Made by a program: the position numbers and the translations under genes. Positions 27,852 to 35,836 of a stretch of 64,000 nt of DNA are shown here, in pieces; the first letter of the stretch is position 1, and each line of letters begins with the position of its first letter. The DNA comes from CAVVAE01 sp963746185. Its GTDB lineage: Bacteria; Actinomycetota; Actinomycetes; Propionibacteriales; Nocardioidaceae. Below the pieces are notes generated by a model. That model did no database searches and was not told the DNA's origin. It saw only the letters and a list, made by a program, of their open reading frames with translations. Location: positions 1,939,693-2,003,692 of the forward strand of contig CAVVAE010000004.1 in assembly GCA_963746185.1 (NCBI GenBank), given 5' to 3'.

Positions 27852-28616
27852 GTGGCATCGGTGTGGTCCCTCGCCTATGACCTCTACGAGCGTCGGCTGC
27901 TGCGCCATCTCAGTCCCGACCGGATCCCGGAGCACATCGGCGTGATGTGTGACGGCAACCGGCGCTGGGCCCGATCCTCAGGCGAGGAAGTCGAGGGCGG
28001 CTACATCGCCGGCGCCGACAAGATCGAGGAGTTCCTCGGTTGGTGTGACCAGCTCCACGTCAAGCTCGTCACGCTCTGGCTGCTGTCCACCGACAACCTC
28101 GCGCGCCCCGCCGAGGAGATGACTCCGCTGATGCGGGTCATCGAGGATCTCGTCGATGACCTCGTGGCCACGCGACGCTGGCGGATCCGTCCCGTAGGAG
28201 CCCTCGACCTGCTCCCGGCCGCGAGCGCTCAGCGGCTCAAAGAGGCGGCCGACGCGACGGCGGATGTCGATGGCATGACGGTCAACATCGCAGTGGCCTA
28301 CGGTGGCCGCCGCGAACTCGCCGACGCCGTCCGTTCGCTGCTCCACGAGCACGCGTCGCAGGGTACGACGATCGAGGAGCTCGCGGAGATCATCGACGTC
28401 GAGCACATCTCTGAGCACCTCTACACGCGTGGACAGCCTGACCCGGACCTGGTGATCCGGACCTCGGGTGAGCAACGGATGTCAGGGTTCCTGCTCTGGC
28501 AGAGCGCGCACAGCGAGTTCTACTTCTGTGAGGCCATGTGGCCGGACTTCCGGCGCACCGACTTCCTTCGTGCCATCCGTGCCTATGGTGCTCGCGAGCG
28601 ACGCTTCGGAACTTAA
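27852..28616 (+). CDS. cis-Prenyltransferase (isoprenyl diphosphate synthase, UppS/Z-FPP synthase family)
   Basis: 254 residues. The catalytic motif MCDGNRRWAR is near residue 38 (Asp), with LWLLSTDNLARP, and the C-terminal DPDLVIRTSGEQRMSGFLLWQ. It condenses isopentenyl diphosphate in cis to make Z-prenyl diphosphates for carrier lipids. Placed next to a hemolysin III gene, it matches M. tuberculosis Rv1086, a short-chain Z-farnesyl diphosphate synthase, so it may make a short product. The start is a GTG at 27852 after AGAAAGG; GTG 27843 is possible. Confidence 0.9.
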   Translation: MASVWSLAYDLYERRLLRHLSPDRIPEHIGVMCDGNRRWARSSGEEVEGGYIAGADKIEEFLGWCDQLHVKLVTLWLLSTDNLARPAEEMTPLMRVIEDLVDDLVATRRWRIRPVGALDLLPAASAQRLKEAADATADVDGMTVNIAVAYGGRRELADAVRSLLHEHASQGTTIEELAEIIDVEHISEHLYTRGQPDPDLVIRTSGEQRMSGFLLWQSAHSEFYFCEAMWPDFRRTDFLRAIRAYGARERRFGT

Positions 28617-28710
28617 CTCTCAGCGCAGGTGGCTTGTCGTGGGTGTCCCCCCGGCTTCGCCCGCAGTGGACGCGCCCGTCGCTCGTGGCGTGTCGTGAAC
28701 ACCTCGGAGC

Positions 28711-28850
28711 TCAGACCGTCGTACCGTCTGAACTGACGCTGGGCAGGGAAGTCCGGCGCCTCGGGAGGCCCAACGTGCACAACTCAACAGGGCAAGCATC
28801 GTGCCCTGGGGCGAGTACATCCCGGTCCGACTGACCAGCCAAGGACCGGG
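28711..28850 (+). promoter_or_regulatory. Hairpin-rich leader upstream of phoH2
   Basis: Four perfect stems occur in 140 bases: TCAGAC/GTCTGA (28711-28731), GCCT/AGGC with a CGGG loop (28758-28769), CAGGGCA/TGCCCTG (28788-28808) and CCCGGTCC/GGACCGGG (28821-28850). It sits between the prenyltransferase stop and the phoH2 start. It could be a structured 5' leader. A small ORF starting at the GTG at 28801 also crosses it. No known riboswitch class is recognised. Confidence 0.45.
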
Positions 28851-28888
28851 CGAGACGATGCGCCGTGCGGTCTGCGAGGGGATACACC

Positions 28889-30286
28889 GTGGCCGCAGCC
28901 ACCGGACGCACGTCCGCATCCGCCGTCACCAGTTCCACCAACCGCAGGACGGCAAAGGTCAAAGCGCCAGACGCGAGAGGCGCCAGTGCCAGCGTGAAGG
29001 CCCGGACGTTCGTGCTCGACACCAGCGTTTTGCTGGCTGACCCCGCCGCCCTGAAACGCTTCCACGAGCATGAGGTTGTTCTCCCGGTCGTGGTGATCAG
29101 CGAGCTTGAAGGCAAGCGTGCACACCCCGAGCTCGGCTACTTTGCTCGTTCGGCGCTGCGGATGCTCGATGAACTCCGGGTCGTGCACGGCCGTCTTGAC
29201 TCTCCGGTGCCGATCGGTGAGAGCGGCGGCAGCTTGCGGGTGGAGCTCAACCACACTGACCCCTCTGTGCTGCCTGCGGGCTTCCGGCTCGGCGACAACG
29301 ACACCCGTATCCTCTCGGTCGCTCTCAACCTGCGCGCCGAAGGTGCTGACGTCACGCTCGTCTCGAAGGATCTGCCGATGCGCGTCAAGGCATCAGCGGT
29401 CGGTCTGATCGCCGAGGAGTATCGCGCGGAGCTCGCCGTCGAGTCCGGCTTCACCGGCATGAGCGAGATCGACGTCACTTCTGCAGACCTCGACGTCCTG
29501 TACGACGAAGGAACAGTCGACCTCGCGGTGGCCCGTGACCTCCCATGCCACTCCGGGCTCGTGATGCTGTCCGAGCGGGGTAGCGCGCTGGGGCGCGTCA
29601 CGTCCGACAAGCAGGTCCGACTGGTCCGTGGCGACCGGGAGGCCTTCGGCTTGCGCGGCCGCTCCGCGGAGCAGCGAGTCGCCCTCGACCTGCTGCTCGA
29701 CCCCGACATCGGCATCGTCTCTCTGGGAGGGAGGGCCGGCACCGGCAAGTCGGCGCTCGCACTCTGCGCCGGCCTCGAAGCTGTCCTCGAGCGACGTCAA
29801 CACAAGAAGGTTGTCGTCTTCCGTCCGTTGTTCGCCGTCGGCGGCCAGGAGCTCGGCTACCTGCCAGGTAGCGAATCGGAGAAGATGCAGCCCTGGGCGC
29901 AAGCAGTCTTCGACACCCTTGGCGCCGTGACAAGCAGCGATGTGATCGAGGAAGTCCTCGCACGCGGCATGCTCGAGGTGCTTCCGCTGACACACATCCG
30001 CGGGCGCTCGCTCCATGATGCGTTCGTCGTGGTCGACGAGGCGCAGTCGCTCGAACGCAACGTCTTGCTTACCGTGCTCTCACGGGTGGGGGCGGGCTCG
30101 AGGGTCGTGCTGACCCACGACGTCGCGCAACGCGACAACCTCCGCGTCGGTCGACACGACGGCGTCGTTGCCGTCGTCGAAAAGCTGAAGGGCCATCCGT
30201 TGTTCGCCCACGTCACGCTGACCCGGTCCGAGCGTTCGCCGATCGCTGCGCTGGTCACCGAGATGCTCGAGGACGTGACCGTCTAG
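28889..30286 (+). CDS. phoH2: PhoH2: PIN-domain ribonuclease fused to PhoH-like ATPase
   Basis: 465 residues. An N-terminal PIN domain (about 35-180) has FVLDTSVLLADP, ISELE and GDNDTRIL acidic residues. A C-terminal PhoH ATPase has Walker A GRAGTGKSAL near 285 and Walker B FVVVDEAQSLE near 385. PhoH2 proteins act as ATP-dependent RNA unwinding and cleaving enzymes; in mycobacteria the gene has been treated as part of a toxin-antitoxin-like pair. The start GTG 28889 follows GAGGGG. A hairpin-rich leader precedes it. It is the Rv1095 counterpart. Confidence 0.9.
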   Translation: MAAATGRTSASAVTSSTNRRTAKVKAPDARGASASVKARTFVLDTSVLLADPAALKRFHEHEVVLPVVVISELEGKRAHPELGYFARSALRMLDELRVVHGRLDSPVPIGESGGSLRVELNHTDPSVLPAGFRLGDNDTRILSVALNLRAEGADVTLVSKDLPMRVKASAVGLIAEEYRAELAVESGFTGMSEIDVTSADLDVLYDEGTVDLAVARDLPCHSGLVMLSERGSALGRVTSDKQVRLVRGDREAFGLRGRSAEQRVALDLLLDPDIGIVSLGGRAGTGKSALALCAGLEAVLERRQHKKVVVFRPLFAVGGQELGYLPGSESEKMQPWAQAVFDTLGAVTSSDVIEEVLARGMLEVLPLTHIRGRSLHDAFVVVDEAQSLERNVLLTVLSRVGAGSRVVLTHDVAQRDNLRVGRHDGVVAVVEKLKGHPLFAHVTLTRSERSPIAALVTEMLEDVTV

Positions 30287-30441
30287 GCCAACAAAGCAAC
30301 GCCGCACAATAGCCCAAACCTCAACCGCCGTACAGGCTCTCTCTTCGTCGGCTGCTTTGCCCTTTCTGAAACCTCATGGGGGGTTGCGCTTTTGGCGAGG
30401 AACGGCAGGATGAGAGGCACAACACAGTCTGGGAGGCGCAC

Positions 30442-31740
30442 ATGGCACTGCCCGATCCAACTCCAAGACGTGGTGGGAGGGTTCGCCGCCGGAAAGCGGT
30501 CGCTCTCGCTGCCATCTTGGCGGTTGCAGCTTCGCTCCTCGCCGCATGTGGCGGCGACTCCGGCACGACGTTGGTGTGGTACATCAACCCTGACGCCGGC
30601 GGACAGGCCGCGGTCGCCAAGGACTGCAGCACCGACGACTACACGATCACGACGCAGGTGCTCCCGCAGGACGCCAACCAGCAGCGCATCCAGCTGGCCA
30701 GGCGGCTCGCGGCCCACGACAGCGGCATCGACATCATGAGCATCGACCCGCCGTACACCGCTGAGTTCGCCAACGCCGGCTACCTGGCTGAGCTGCCGCA
30801 GGAGTTGCAGGACAAGCTCACGGAGCAGTCGTTCGACGGTGCGGTCGCGGCGGCGACGTGGGAAGACAAGTTGGTGGTGGCTCCGTTCTGGTCGAACGTG
30901 CAGGTCATGTGGTACCGCAAGTCGTTCGTGGAGAAGACCGACCTCGACATGAGCCAGCCCGTCACCTGGGACCAGATCATCGACGCCGCTGCCGACAACG
31001 GCGGCAAGGTCGCGGTGCAGTCCAACAAGTACGAGGGCTATGTCGTGTGGATCAACGCGCTCATCTCCGGCGCCGGTGGCGAGATCGCTACTGACACTGA
31101 GAAGGGCGAGGACGCCACGATAGAGGTGGACTCCGAGGCCGGCGAAAAGGCGGCCGCGGTCATCGACAAGCTCGCGAACTCCTCGGCGGCGCCCGCGGAC
31201 ATGTCGGTGGCACAGGAAGGACAGGCCGGAGCGACGTTCGGTTCGCCGGAGGGCTCATTCATGGTCAACTGGACCTACATCTTCCACAACTACGACGAAG
31301 CCCAGCCCGACGTAGCCAAGGACATCGGCTACACGACGTACCCCGAAACCGTTGAGGGTGAGCAGGCCCGGCCTCCCTACGGCGGCATCGGAGTCGGCGT
31401 CAGCAGCTACTCCAGCCACGAGGACGACGCGATCGAGGCGATCGAGTGCATCACCAGCCCCGACAACCAAGGCGTCAATGCTGAGCTCACCGGCAACATG
31501 CCGGCCAGTGCCGCGGGGTACGACTACGCGCCACTGAAGAAGATCTACCCGCCGGACCTGATGGCGCTGTTCCAGCAGAGCTTGGACGAGGCTGCGCCAC
31601 GGACAGTCACGCCGTACTGGAGTGACATCTCCGGGGCGCTTCAGAGCACTTGGCACCCGCCGTCGTCGGTGACGTCGGAAACGCCGGCGGATTCGCAGAC
31701 GTTCATCGAGGACGTCCTTCAGGGAAAGACGCTGCTTTGA
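30442..31740 (+). CDS. LpqY-like sugar-binding lipoprotein of an ABC importer
   Basis: 432 residues. A signal peptide with lipobox LLAAC ends near residue 36, so the protein is a membrane-anchored lipoprotein. It has the extracellular solute-binding family 1 fold. Stretches such as NQQRIQLARRLAAHDSGIDI and TAEFANAGYL, and late HPP/ATPYW-like blocks, resemble LpqY, the trehalose receptor of mycobacteria. GGGAGG stands 5 bases before the ATG. It leads a four-gene importer operon. Trehalose is my best guess; maltose-type sugars are possible. Confidence 0.85.
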   Translation: MALPDPTPRRGGRVRRRKAVALAAILAVAASLLAACGGDSGTTLVWYINPDAGGQAAVAKDCSTDDYTITTQVLPQDANQQRIQLARRLAAHDSGIDIMSIDPPYTAEFANAGYLAELPQELQDKLTEQSFDGAVAAATWEDKLVVAPFWSNVQVMWYRKSFVEKTDLDMSQPVTWDQIIDAAADNGGKVAVQSNKYEGYVVWINALISGAGGEIATDTEKGEDATIEVDSEAGEKAAAVIDKLANSSAAPADMSVAQEGQAGATFGSPEGSFMVNWTYIFHNYDEAQPDVAKDIGYTTYPETVEGEQARPPYGGIGVGVSSYSSHEDDAIEAIECITSPDNQGVNAELTGNMPASAAGYDYAPLKKIYPPDLMALFQQSLDEAAPRTVTPYWSDISGALQSTWHPPSSVTSETPADSQTFIEDVLQGKTLL

Positions 31741-32693
31741 GTACGACTGTGAGCACCAAGAAGACCGCGGAGACACCCAAGCGGCCGGCTCCGATCGTTA
31801 GCGACCGGTCGAAGGCCGAGAATCGCCTCGGTTGGAAGCTCGTTGCCCCAGCCGTCATCATGATGTTGCTCGTCACGGCCTGGCCGATGCTCCGAGCCCT
31901 CTACCTTTCGCTGTTCCGCTACCGACTCACCGCACCGGACGACAAGGCGTTCGTCGGGCTGGGGAACTACTGGACCGTTTTGACTGACTCGCTGTTCTGG
32001 CGGGACACCTGGAACACGGTGCTGATCATGGTGGTCACTGTGGCGGTCGAGCTGGTGATTGGTTTCGCTTTCGCGATGGTGATGCATCGGATCATTTTCG
32101 CCCGAGGTGCGATGCGCACAGCCATTCTGATCCCGTACGGCATCATCACCGTTGTCTCGGCATTCGCTTGGCAGTTCACGTTCAGCATTAACAACGGCTG
32201 GGTCAACGCGTGGTTCGCCTGGCTGCCAGGGATCGCGGCCGACACGAACTGGTTCGGAGACCACTGGCACGCGATGTTCGCCATCATGATCTCCGAGATC
32301 TGGAAGACCACGCCGTTCATGTCCCTGCTGCTCCTGGCAGGGCTGTCCCAGGTGTCTGAGGACATGCTGGAGGCGGCCAAGGTCGACGGCGCCACCTGGT
32401 GGCAGCGGCTCTACAAGGTGATCCTGCCGAACATGCGGGCGGCGATCATGGTGGCAGTGCTGTTCCGGGCGCTCGACGCCTTCCGGATCTTCGACAACAT
32501 CTACATCATGACGAGGGGGGCACAGAACACCGAGACATCGTCGTTCATCACCTACCGGCAGGCGATCGAGCAGTTCCAGCTCGGCCTGGGGTCGGCGTTG
32601 TCCGTGCTGCTGTTCTTGAGTGTCCTGCTGCTCGCGTGGCTGATCGTCAAGTTCTTCAGAGTCGACCTTTCGCAGGCAAGGGGTGATACCTGA
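31737..32693 (+). CDS. Sugar ABC transporter permease (SugA-like)
   Basis: 318 residues with six membrane helices and the EAA loop LEAAKVDGATWWQRLYKVILP near residue 215, which docks to the ATPase. I place the start at the TTG at 31737, overlapping the lipoprotein stop; a GTG at 31749 is the alternative. It is a MalF/SugA-type inner-membrane permease that pairs with the next gene. Confidence 0.85.
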   Translation: MSTTVSTKKTAETPKRPAPIVSDRSKAENRLGWKLVAPAVIMMLLVTAWPMLRALYLSLFRYRLTAPDDKAFVGLGNYWTVLTDSLFWRDTWNTVLIMVVTVAVELVIGFAFAMVMHRIIFARGAMRTAILIPYGIITVVSAFAWQFTFSINNGWVNAWFAWLPGIAADTNWFGDHWHAMFAIMISEIWKTTPFMSLLLLAGLSQVSEDMLEAAKVDGATWWQRLYKVILPNMRAAIMVAVLFRALDAFRIFDNIYIMTRGAQNTETSSFITYRQAIEQFQLGLGSALSVLLFLSVLLLAWLIVKFFRVDLSQARGDT

Positions 32694-33556
32694 TGAAAAA
32701 CAAGACTTCGATCGGCACTGTGGTGGGCTTCATCATCATCCTGGTCTGGTGCCTGCTGCCGGTGGCGTGGATCATCTCCCTGTCGTTCAAGACTTCGGAG
32801 GAGACAGCGGCCGGCAGCCCCCATTTCCTCCCCGAGAACTGGTCGATGCAGAACTACCACGACATTCTCGGCTACGGCGACATCACGCCGGGCCAGGAGA
32901 ACACCCACAACGACTTCCTCGACGCGCTGCGGAACTCGTTCGGGATCTCGCTGATCGCGACGGTGCTGGCGGTGATCCTCGCGACGTTCGCGGCGTACGC
33001 GATCGCCCGACTGCAGTTCAAAGGCAAGAAGCTCGTGCTGTCGCTCGCATTGGCGATCGCGATGTTCCCCGTCGTGGCGCTGGTCGGACCGCTATTCGAC
33101 ATGTGGCGCACGTTCCACCTGTTCAACACCTGGCCGGGCCTGATCATCCCGTACATGTCGTTCACATTGCCGTTGGCGATCTGGACGCTGTCGGCGTTCT
33201 TCCGAGAAATCCCGTGGGAGATGGAGCAAGCCGCTCAAGTGGACGGTGCCACGTCGTGGCAGGCGTTCCGCAAAGTGATCGTCCCGCTCGCGGCGCCCGG
33301 CGTGTTCACGGCAGCGATCCTGACGTTCTTCTTCGCGTGGAACGAGTTCGTACTCGCGATCTCGCTCACGTCCACCACAAGTAGCCGAACCGTACCCGCG
33401 CAGATGTCGTTCTTCGTCGGGCCGGACCCGTTCAATCCACCGTACGGGCAGCTCGCGACCGCTTCCGTCGTGGTCACTGTGCCGGTGATCATCATCGTGC
33501 TGCTGTTCCAACGCAAGATCGTTGCCGGCTTGACCTCCGGCGCAGTGAAGGGATGA
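32693..33556 (+). CDS. Sugar ABC transporter permease (SugB-like)
   Basis: 287 residues with six membrane helices. Its EAA loop is MEQAAQVDGATSWQAFRKVIVP near residue 185 by key residues. The ATG shares one base with the upstream stop (TGATG), which indicates coupled translation, and AAGGGG precedes it. It is the MalG/SugB-type partner of the SugA-like permease. Confidence 0.9.
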   Translation: MKNKTSIGTVVGFIIILVWCLLPVAWIISLSFKTSEETAAGSPHFLPENWSMQNYHDILGYGDITPGQENTHNDFLDALRNSFGISLIATVLAVILATFAAYAIARLQFKGKKLVLSLALAIAMFPVVALVGPLFDMWRTFHLFNTWPGLIIPYMSFTLPLAIWTLSAFFREIPWEMEQAAQVDGATSWQAFRKVIVPLAAPGVFTAAILTFFFAWNEFVLAISLTSTTSSRTVPAQMSFFVGPDPFNPPYGQLATASVVVTVPVIIIVLLFQRKIVAGLTSGAVKG

Positions 33557-33562
33557 CCTCGA

Positions 33563-34792
33563 ATGGCCTCCATTGAAATGCAAAACATCGTCAAGGAGTA
33601 CGGCGACGGCTTCGCGGCGGTCAACGATGTCTCCATTGACGTCGCCGACGGCGAGTTCATGATCCTGGTCGGCCCTTCGGGCTGCGGGAAGTCCACGTTG
33701 CTTCGGATGATCGTCGGCCTCGAGGACATCACGTCGGGCGAGATGTTGATCGGAGGCGAGCGCGTCAACGACCAAGCGCCGCGCGACCGCAACCTCGCCA
33801 TGGTCTTCCAGAACTATGCGTTGTATCCCCACCTCACGGTCTACGAGAACATCGCGTTCCCGTTGCGGTTGTCGAAGGAGTTCAGCGACAAGGAGATTGA
33901 CGCCAAGGTCAAGGAGGCGAGCAAGACGCTGGAGCTCGACGAGCACCTTCAGCGCAAGCCCGGCAATCTGTCCGGTGGTCAGCGGCAGCGGGTGGCGATG
34001 GGTCGGGCCATCGTGCGTGACGCGAAGGCGTTCCTCTTCGATGAGCCGCTGTCGAACCTCGACGCCAAGCTGCGTGGTCAGATGCGCACCGAGATCTCGC
34101 GGCTGCAGAGGCGACTCGGCATCACGACTGTCTACGTGACTCACGACCAGACCGAGGCGATGACGTTGGGAGACCGGGTCGCCGTACTCAAGCGCGGCTT
34201 GCTGCAGCAACTGGCGACGCCGCGGGTGCTCTACGAACAGCCGGTCAACCTGTTCGTTGCCGGGTTCATCGGCTCACCACCGATGAATTTCCTGCCTGCG
34301 ACGGTCGAGGGCGACATGGTCGAACTGCCGTTCGGCAAGGTGAAGCTGCCCGCCGCCAAGGCTGAGAAGGCGCAGGGAAAGGGACTGCTCATTGCGGGCG
34401 TCCGGCCGGAGTACTTCGAGGACGCCTCGGTCATGGACAGCAGCAAGCCCCGCGAAGGCTCGACGTTCCGGGCAACGGTCGACGTGGCCGAGTGGTTGGG
34501 CAACGAGCAGTACGCCTACATCCCGTTCGAGGCGCCGCCGGAGGTGCAGGAGCAGCTCGCGCAGCTTGAGCGCGACCTCGACGGCGAGGCTCTCCGCACT
34601 CAGCTCATCGTGTCGCTCGACTCGGCGAGCCGGATCTCCGAGGGCGAGGAGATCGAGCTGTATGTCAACGCCGAGAAGATGCACCTGTTCGACCCCAGCT
34701 CAGGGGAGAACCTGACGGTCGAGACCGAAGTCGCCGCAACCGCTGGAAGCAAGGCGGTCACAGACGGGGCGCCGGCCACCACTCAGGAGTGA
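33563..34792 (+). CDS. Sugar ABC transporter ATP-binding protein (SugC/MsiK type)
   Basis: 409 residues. Walker A GPSGCGKSTLL (about 35), Q-loop FQNYALYP, signature LSGGQRQRVAMGRA (about 134), Walker B FLFDEPLSNLD and H-loop THDQTEAM are all present. A C-terminal TOBE/MalK regulatory region (about 235-380) carries a longer charged insert than usual. It powers the SugAB-like importer. A strong hairpin lies 22 bases after the stop. Confidence 0.9.
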   Translation: MASIEMQNIVKEYGDGFAAVNDVSIDVADGEFMILVGPSGCGKSTLLRMIVGLEDITSGEMLIGGERVNDQAPRDRNLAMVFQNYALYPHLTVYENIAFPLRLSKEFSDKEIDAKVKEASKTLELDEHLQRKPGNLSGGQRQRVAMGRAIVRDAKAFLFDEPLSNLDAKLRGQMRTEISRLQRRLGITTVYVTHDQTEAMTLGDRVAVLKRGLLQQLATPRVLYEQPVNLFVAGFIGSPPMNFLPATVEGDMVELPFGKVKLPAAKAEKAQGKGLLIAGVRPEYFEDASVMDSSKPREGSTFRATVDVAEWLGNEQYAYIPFEAPPEVQEQLAQLERDLDGEALRTQLIVSLDSASRISEGEEIELYVNAEKMHLFDPSSGENLTVETEVAATAGSKAVTDGAPATTQE

Positions 34793-34814
34793 GCCACCGT
34801 CACCGCGGCTCAAT

Positions 34815-34846
34815 GTGGGCCCCGTCGCCGACGCGATGGGGCCCAC
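34815..34846 (+). terminator. Hairpin terminator after the SugC-like gene
   Basis: A 14-base stem (GTGGGCCCCGTCGC against GCGATGGGGCCCAC, one G-U pair) with a CGAC loop, 22 bases after the stop. There is no T-run, as is common for actinobacterial terminators. Confidence 0.75.
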
Positions 34847-34983
34847 GACCCGTGGGGCCTACGAATCGCCATAAACCCACGCCACAGAAGTCACAACAGT
34901 CACATTCTGGGGATGTCGATTTGCTCCGCACGGCATCTTCCATCAGGCTGGACCAGTCCCGCACCCACGACGAGAGGTTCTGC

Positions 34984-35679
34984 GTGCCTGGTAGGCACCT
35001 CGCAGCCCGCCACAAAGCCCCCCGGTCGCTCAAACGGACCATGGGGCGTTTTGCTGGCGACATCGCCGGCGTCGTACCCGCCTCTGGCGTCACCGGAGCC
35101 GTCGCACTCGTCGGTGCCGCCGGCGTCGCCGTCGGGATCGGTGTTTTCACGGTCGGTGCCGACGCCGAGCCTCAGCAGACCGCTGCCTCGGCGGGATCTG
35201 GGTCGAAGGCGGACGAGGCGATCCAGGGCATCGTCGGCAAGCATCGCGGCACAGGCGAAGAGGTCAGCCGCTCCGCAAGCCGCCCTGCTTTGGCCGCGGA
35301 CCAGCGGGAAACCAAGGCCAAGCACCTTCCGGTCAGCCGTCAGGCCGTCGCGGGTTACTTGTCAGAGACCGTTGAGGCCACCGATCCTCGCGACATCGCG
35401 ATGTCGATGCTGGGGGACTACGGCTGGAGCAGCGAGGAGTTCTCGTGCCTGGACTCGCTCTGGGTGAGCGAGAGCAACTGGAACCCCTCCGCGACCAACC
35501 CATCGTCGGGTGCCTATGGGATCCCGCAGTCGCTCCCCGCGGAGAAGATGGCCACCGCCGGCGCTGACTGGCGCACCAACCCCGCCACCCAGATCGAGTG
35601 GGGTCTGGACTACATCGAGTCGAGCTACGGCTCCCCGTGCAACGCCTGGTATTTCAAGCAAGGCAACAACTGGTACTAA
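34984..35679 (+). CDS. Secreted lytic transglycosylase-like protein
   Basis: 231 residues. An arginine-rich N-terminus is followed by one hydrophobic segment (about 35-60), so the protein is exported or anchored. The C-terminal ~85 residues form an SLT/lysozyme-like domain with the catalytic-type SLWVSESNWNPSATN and AYGIPQSLPAEKM, ending in GNNWY. It probably cleaves peptidoglycan glycan strands. The start is a GTG at 34984 behind GAGAGG. It stands alone between the sugar importer and the subtilase. Confidence 0.85.
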   Translation: MPGRHLAARHKAPRSLKRTMGRFAGDIAGVVPASGVTGAVALVGAAGVAVGIGVFTVGADAEPQQTAASAGSGSKADEAIQGIVGKHRGTGEEVSRSASRPALAADQRETKAKHLPVSRQAVAGYLSETVEATDPRDIAMSMLGDYGWSSEEFSCLDSLWVSESNWNPSATNPSSGAYGIPQSLPAEKMATAGADWRTNPATQIEWGLDYIESSYGSPCNAWYFKQGNNWY

Positions 35680-35836
35680 GCCCGGCGCGGCTCAGGGGGC
35701 GCCTGGCTGCGGGCGCTCCCGCATAACGGATCGGTAACGCTTGCGGGTCGACCCTCGGTATTTAGACCAATTTCCTGTTGATTGATCCCGCATCGGAAGT
35801 TCTTCCGAAATGCGTCCTGCTCAAAAAGGGGTTCCC

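Noticed and set aside
28711..28850. Known riboswitch (cobalamin, c-di-AMP, glycine, SAM-IV) before phoH2
   Set aside because: None of the conserved core motifs of these classes could be matched, so only an unclassified structured leader is reported.
33092..34210. 372-codon minus-strand frame over the sugB/sugC-like genes
   Set aside because: Antisense to two well-marked ABC genes; no domain signature.
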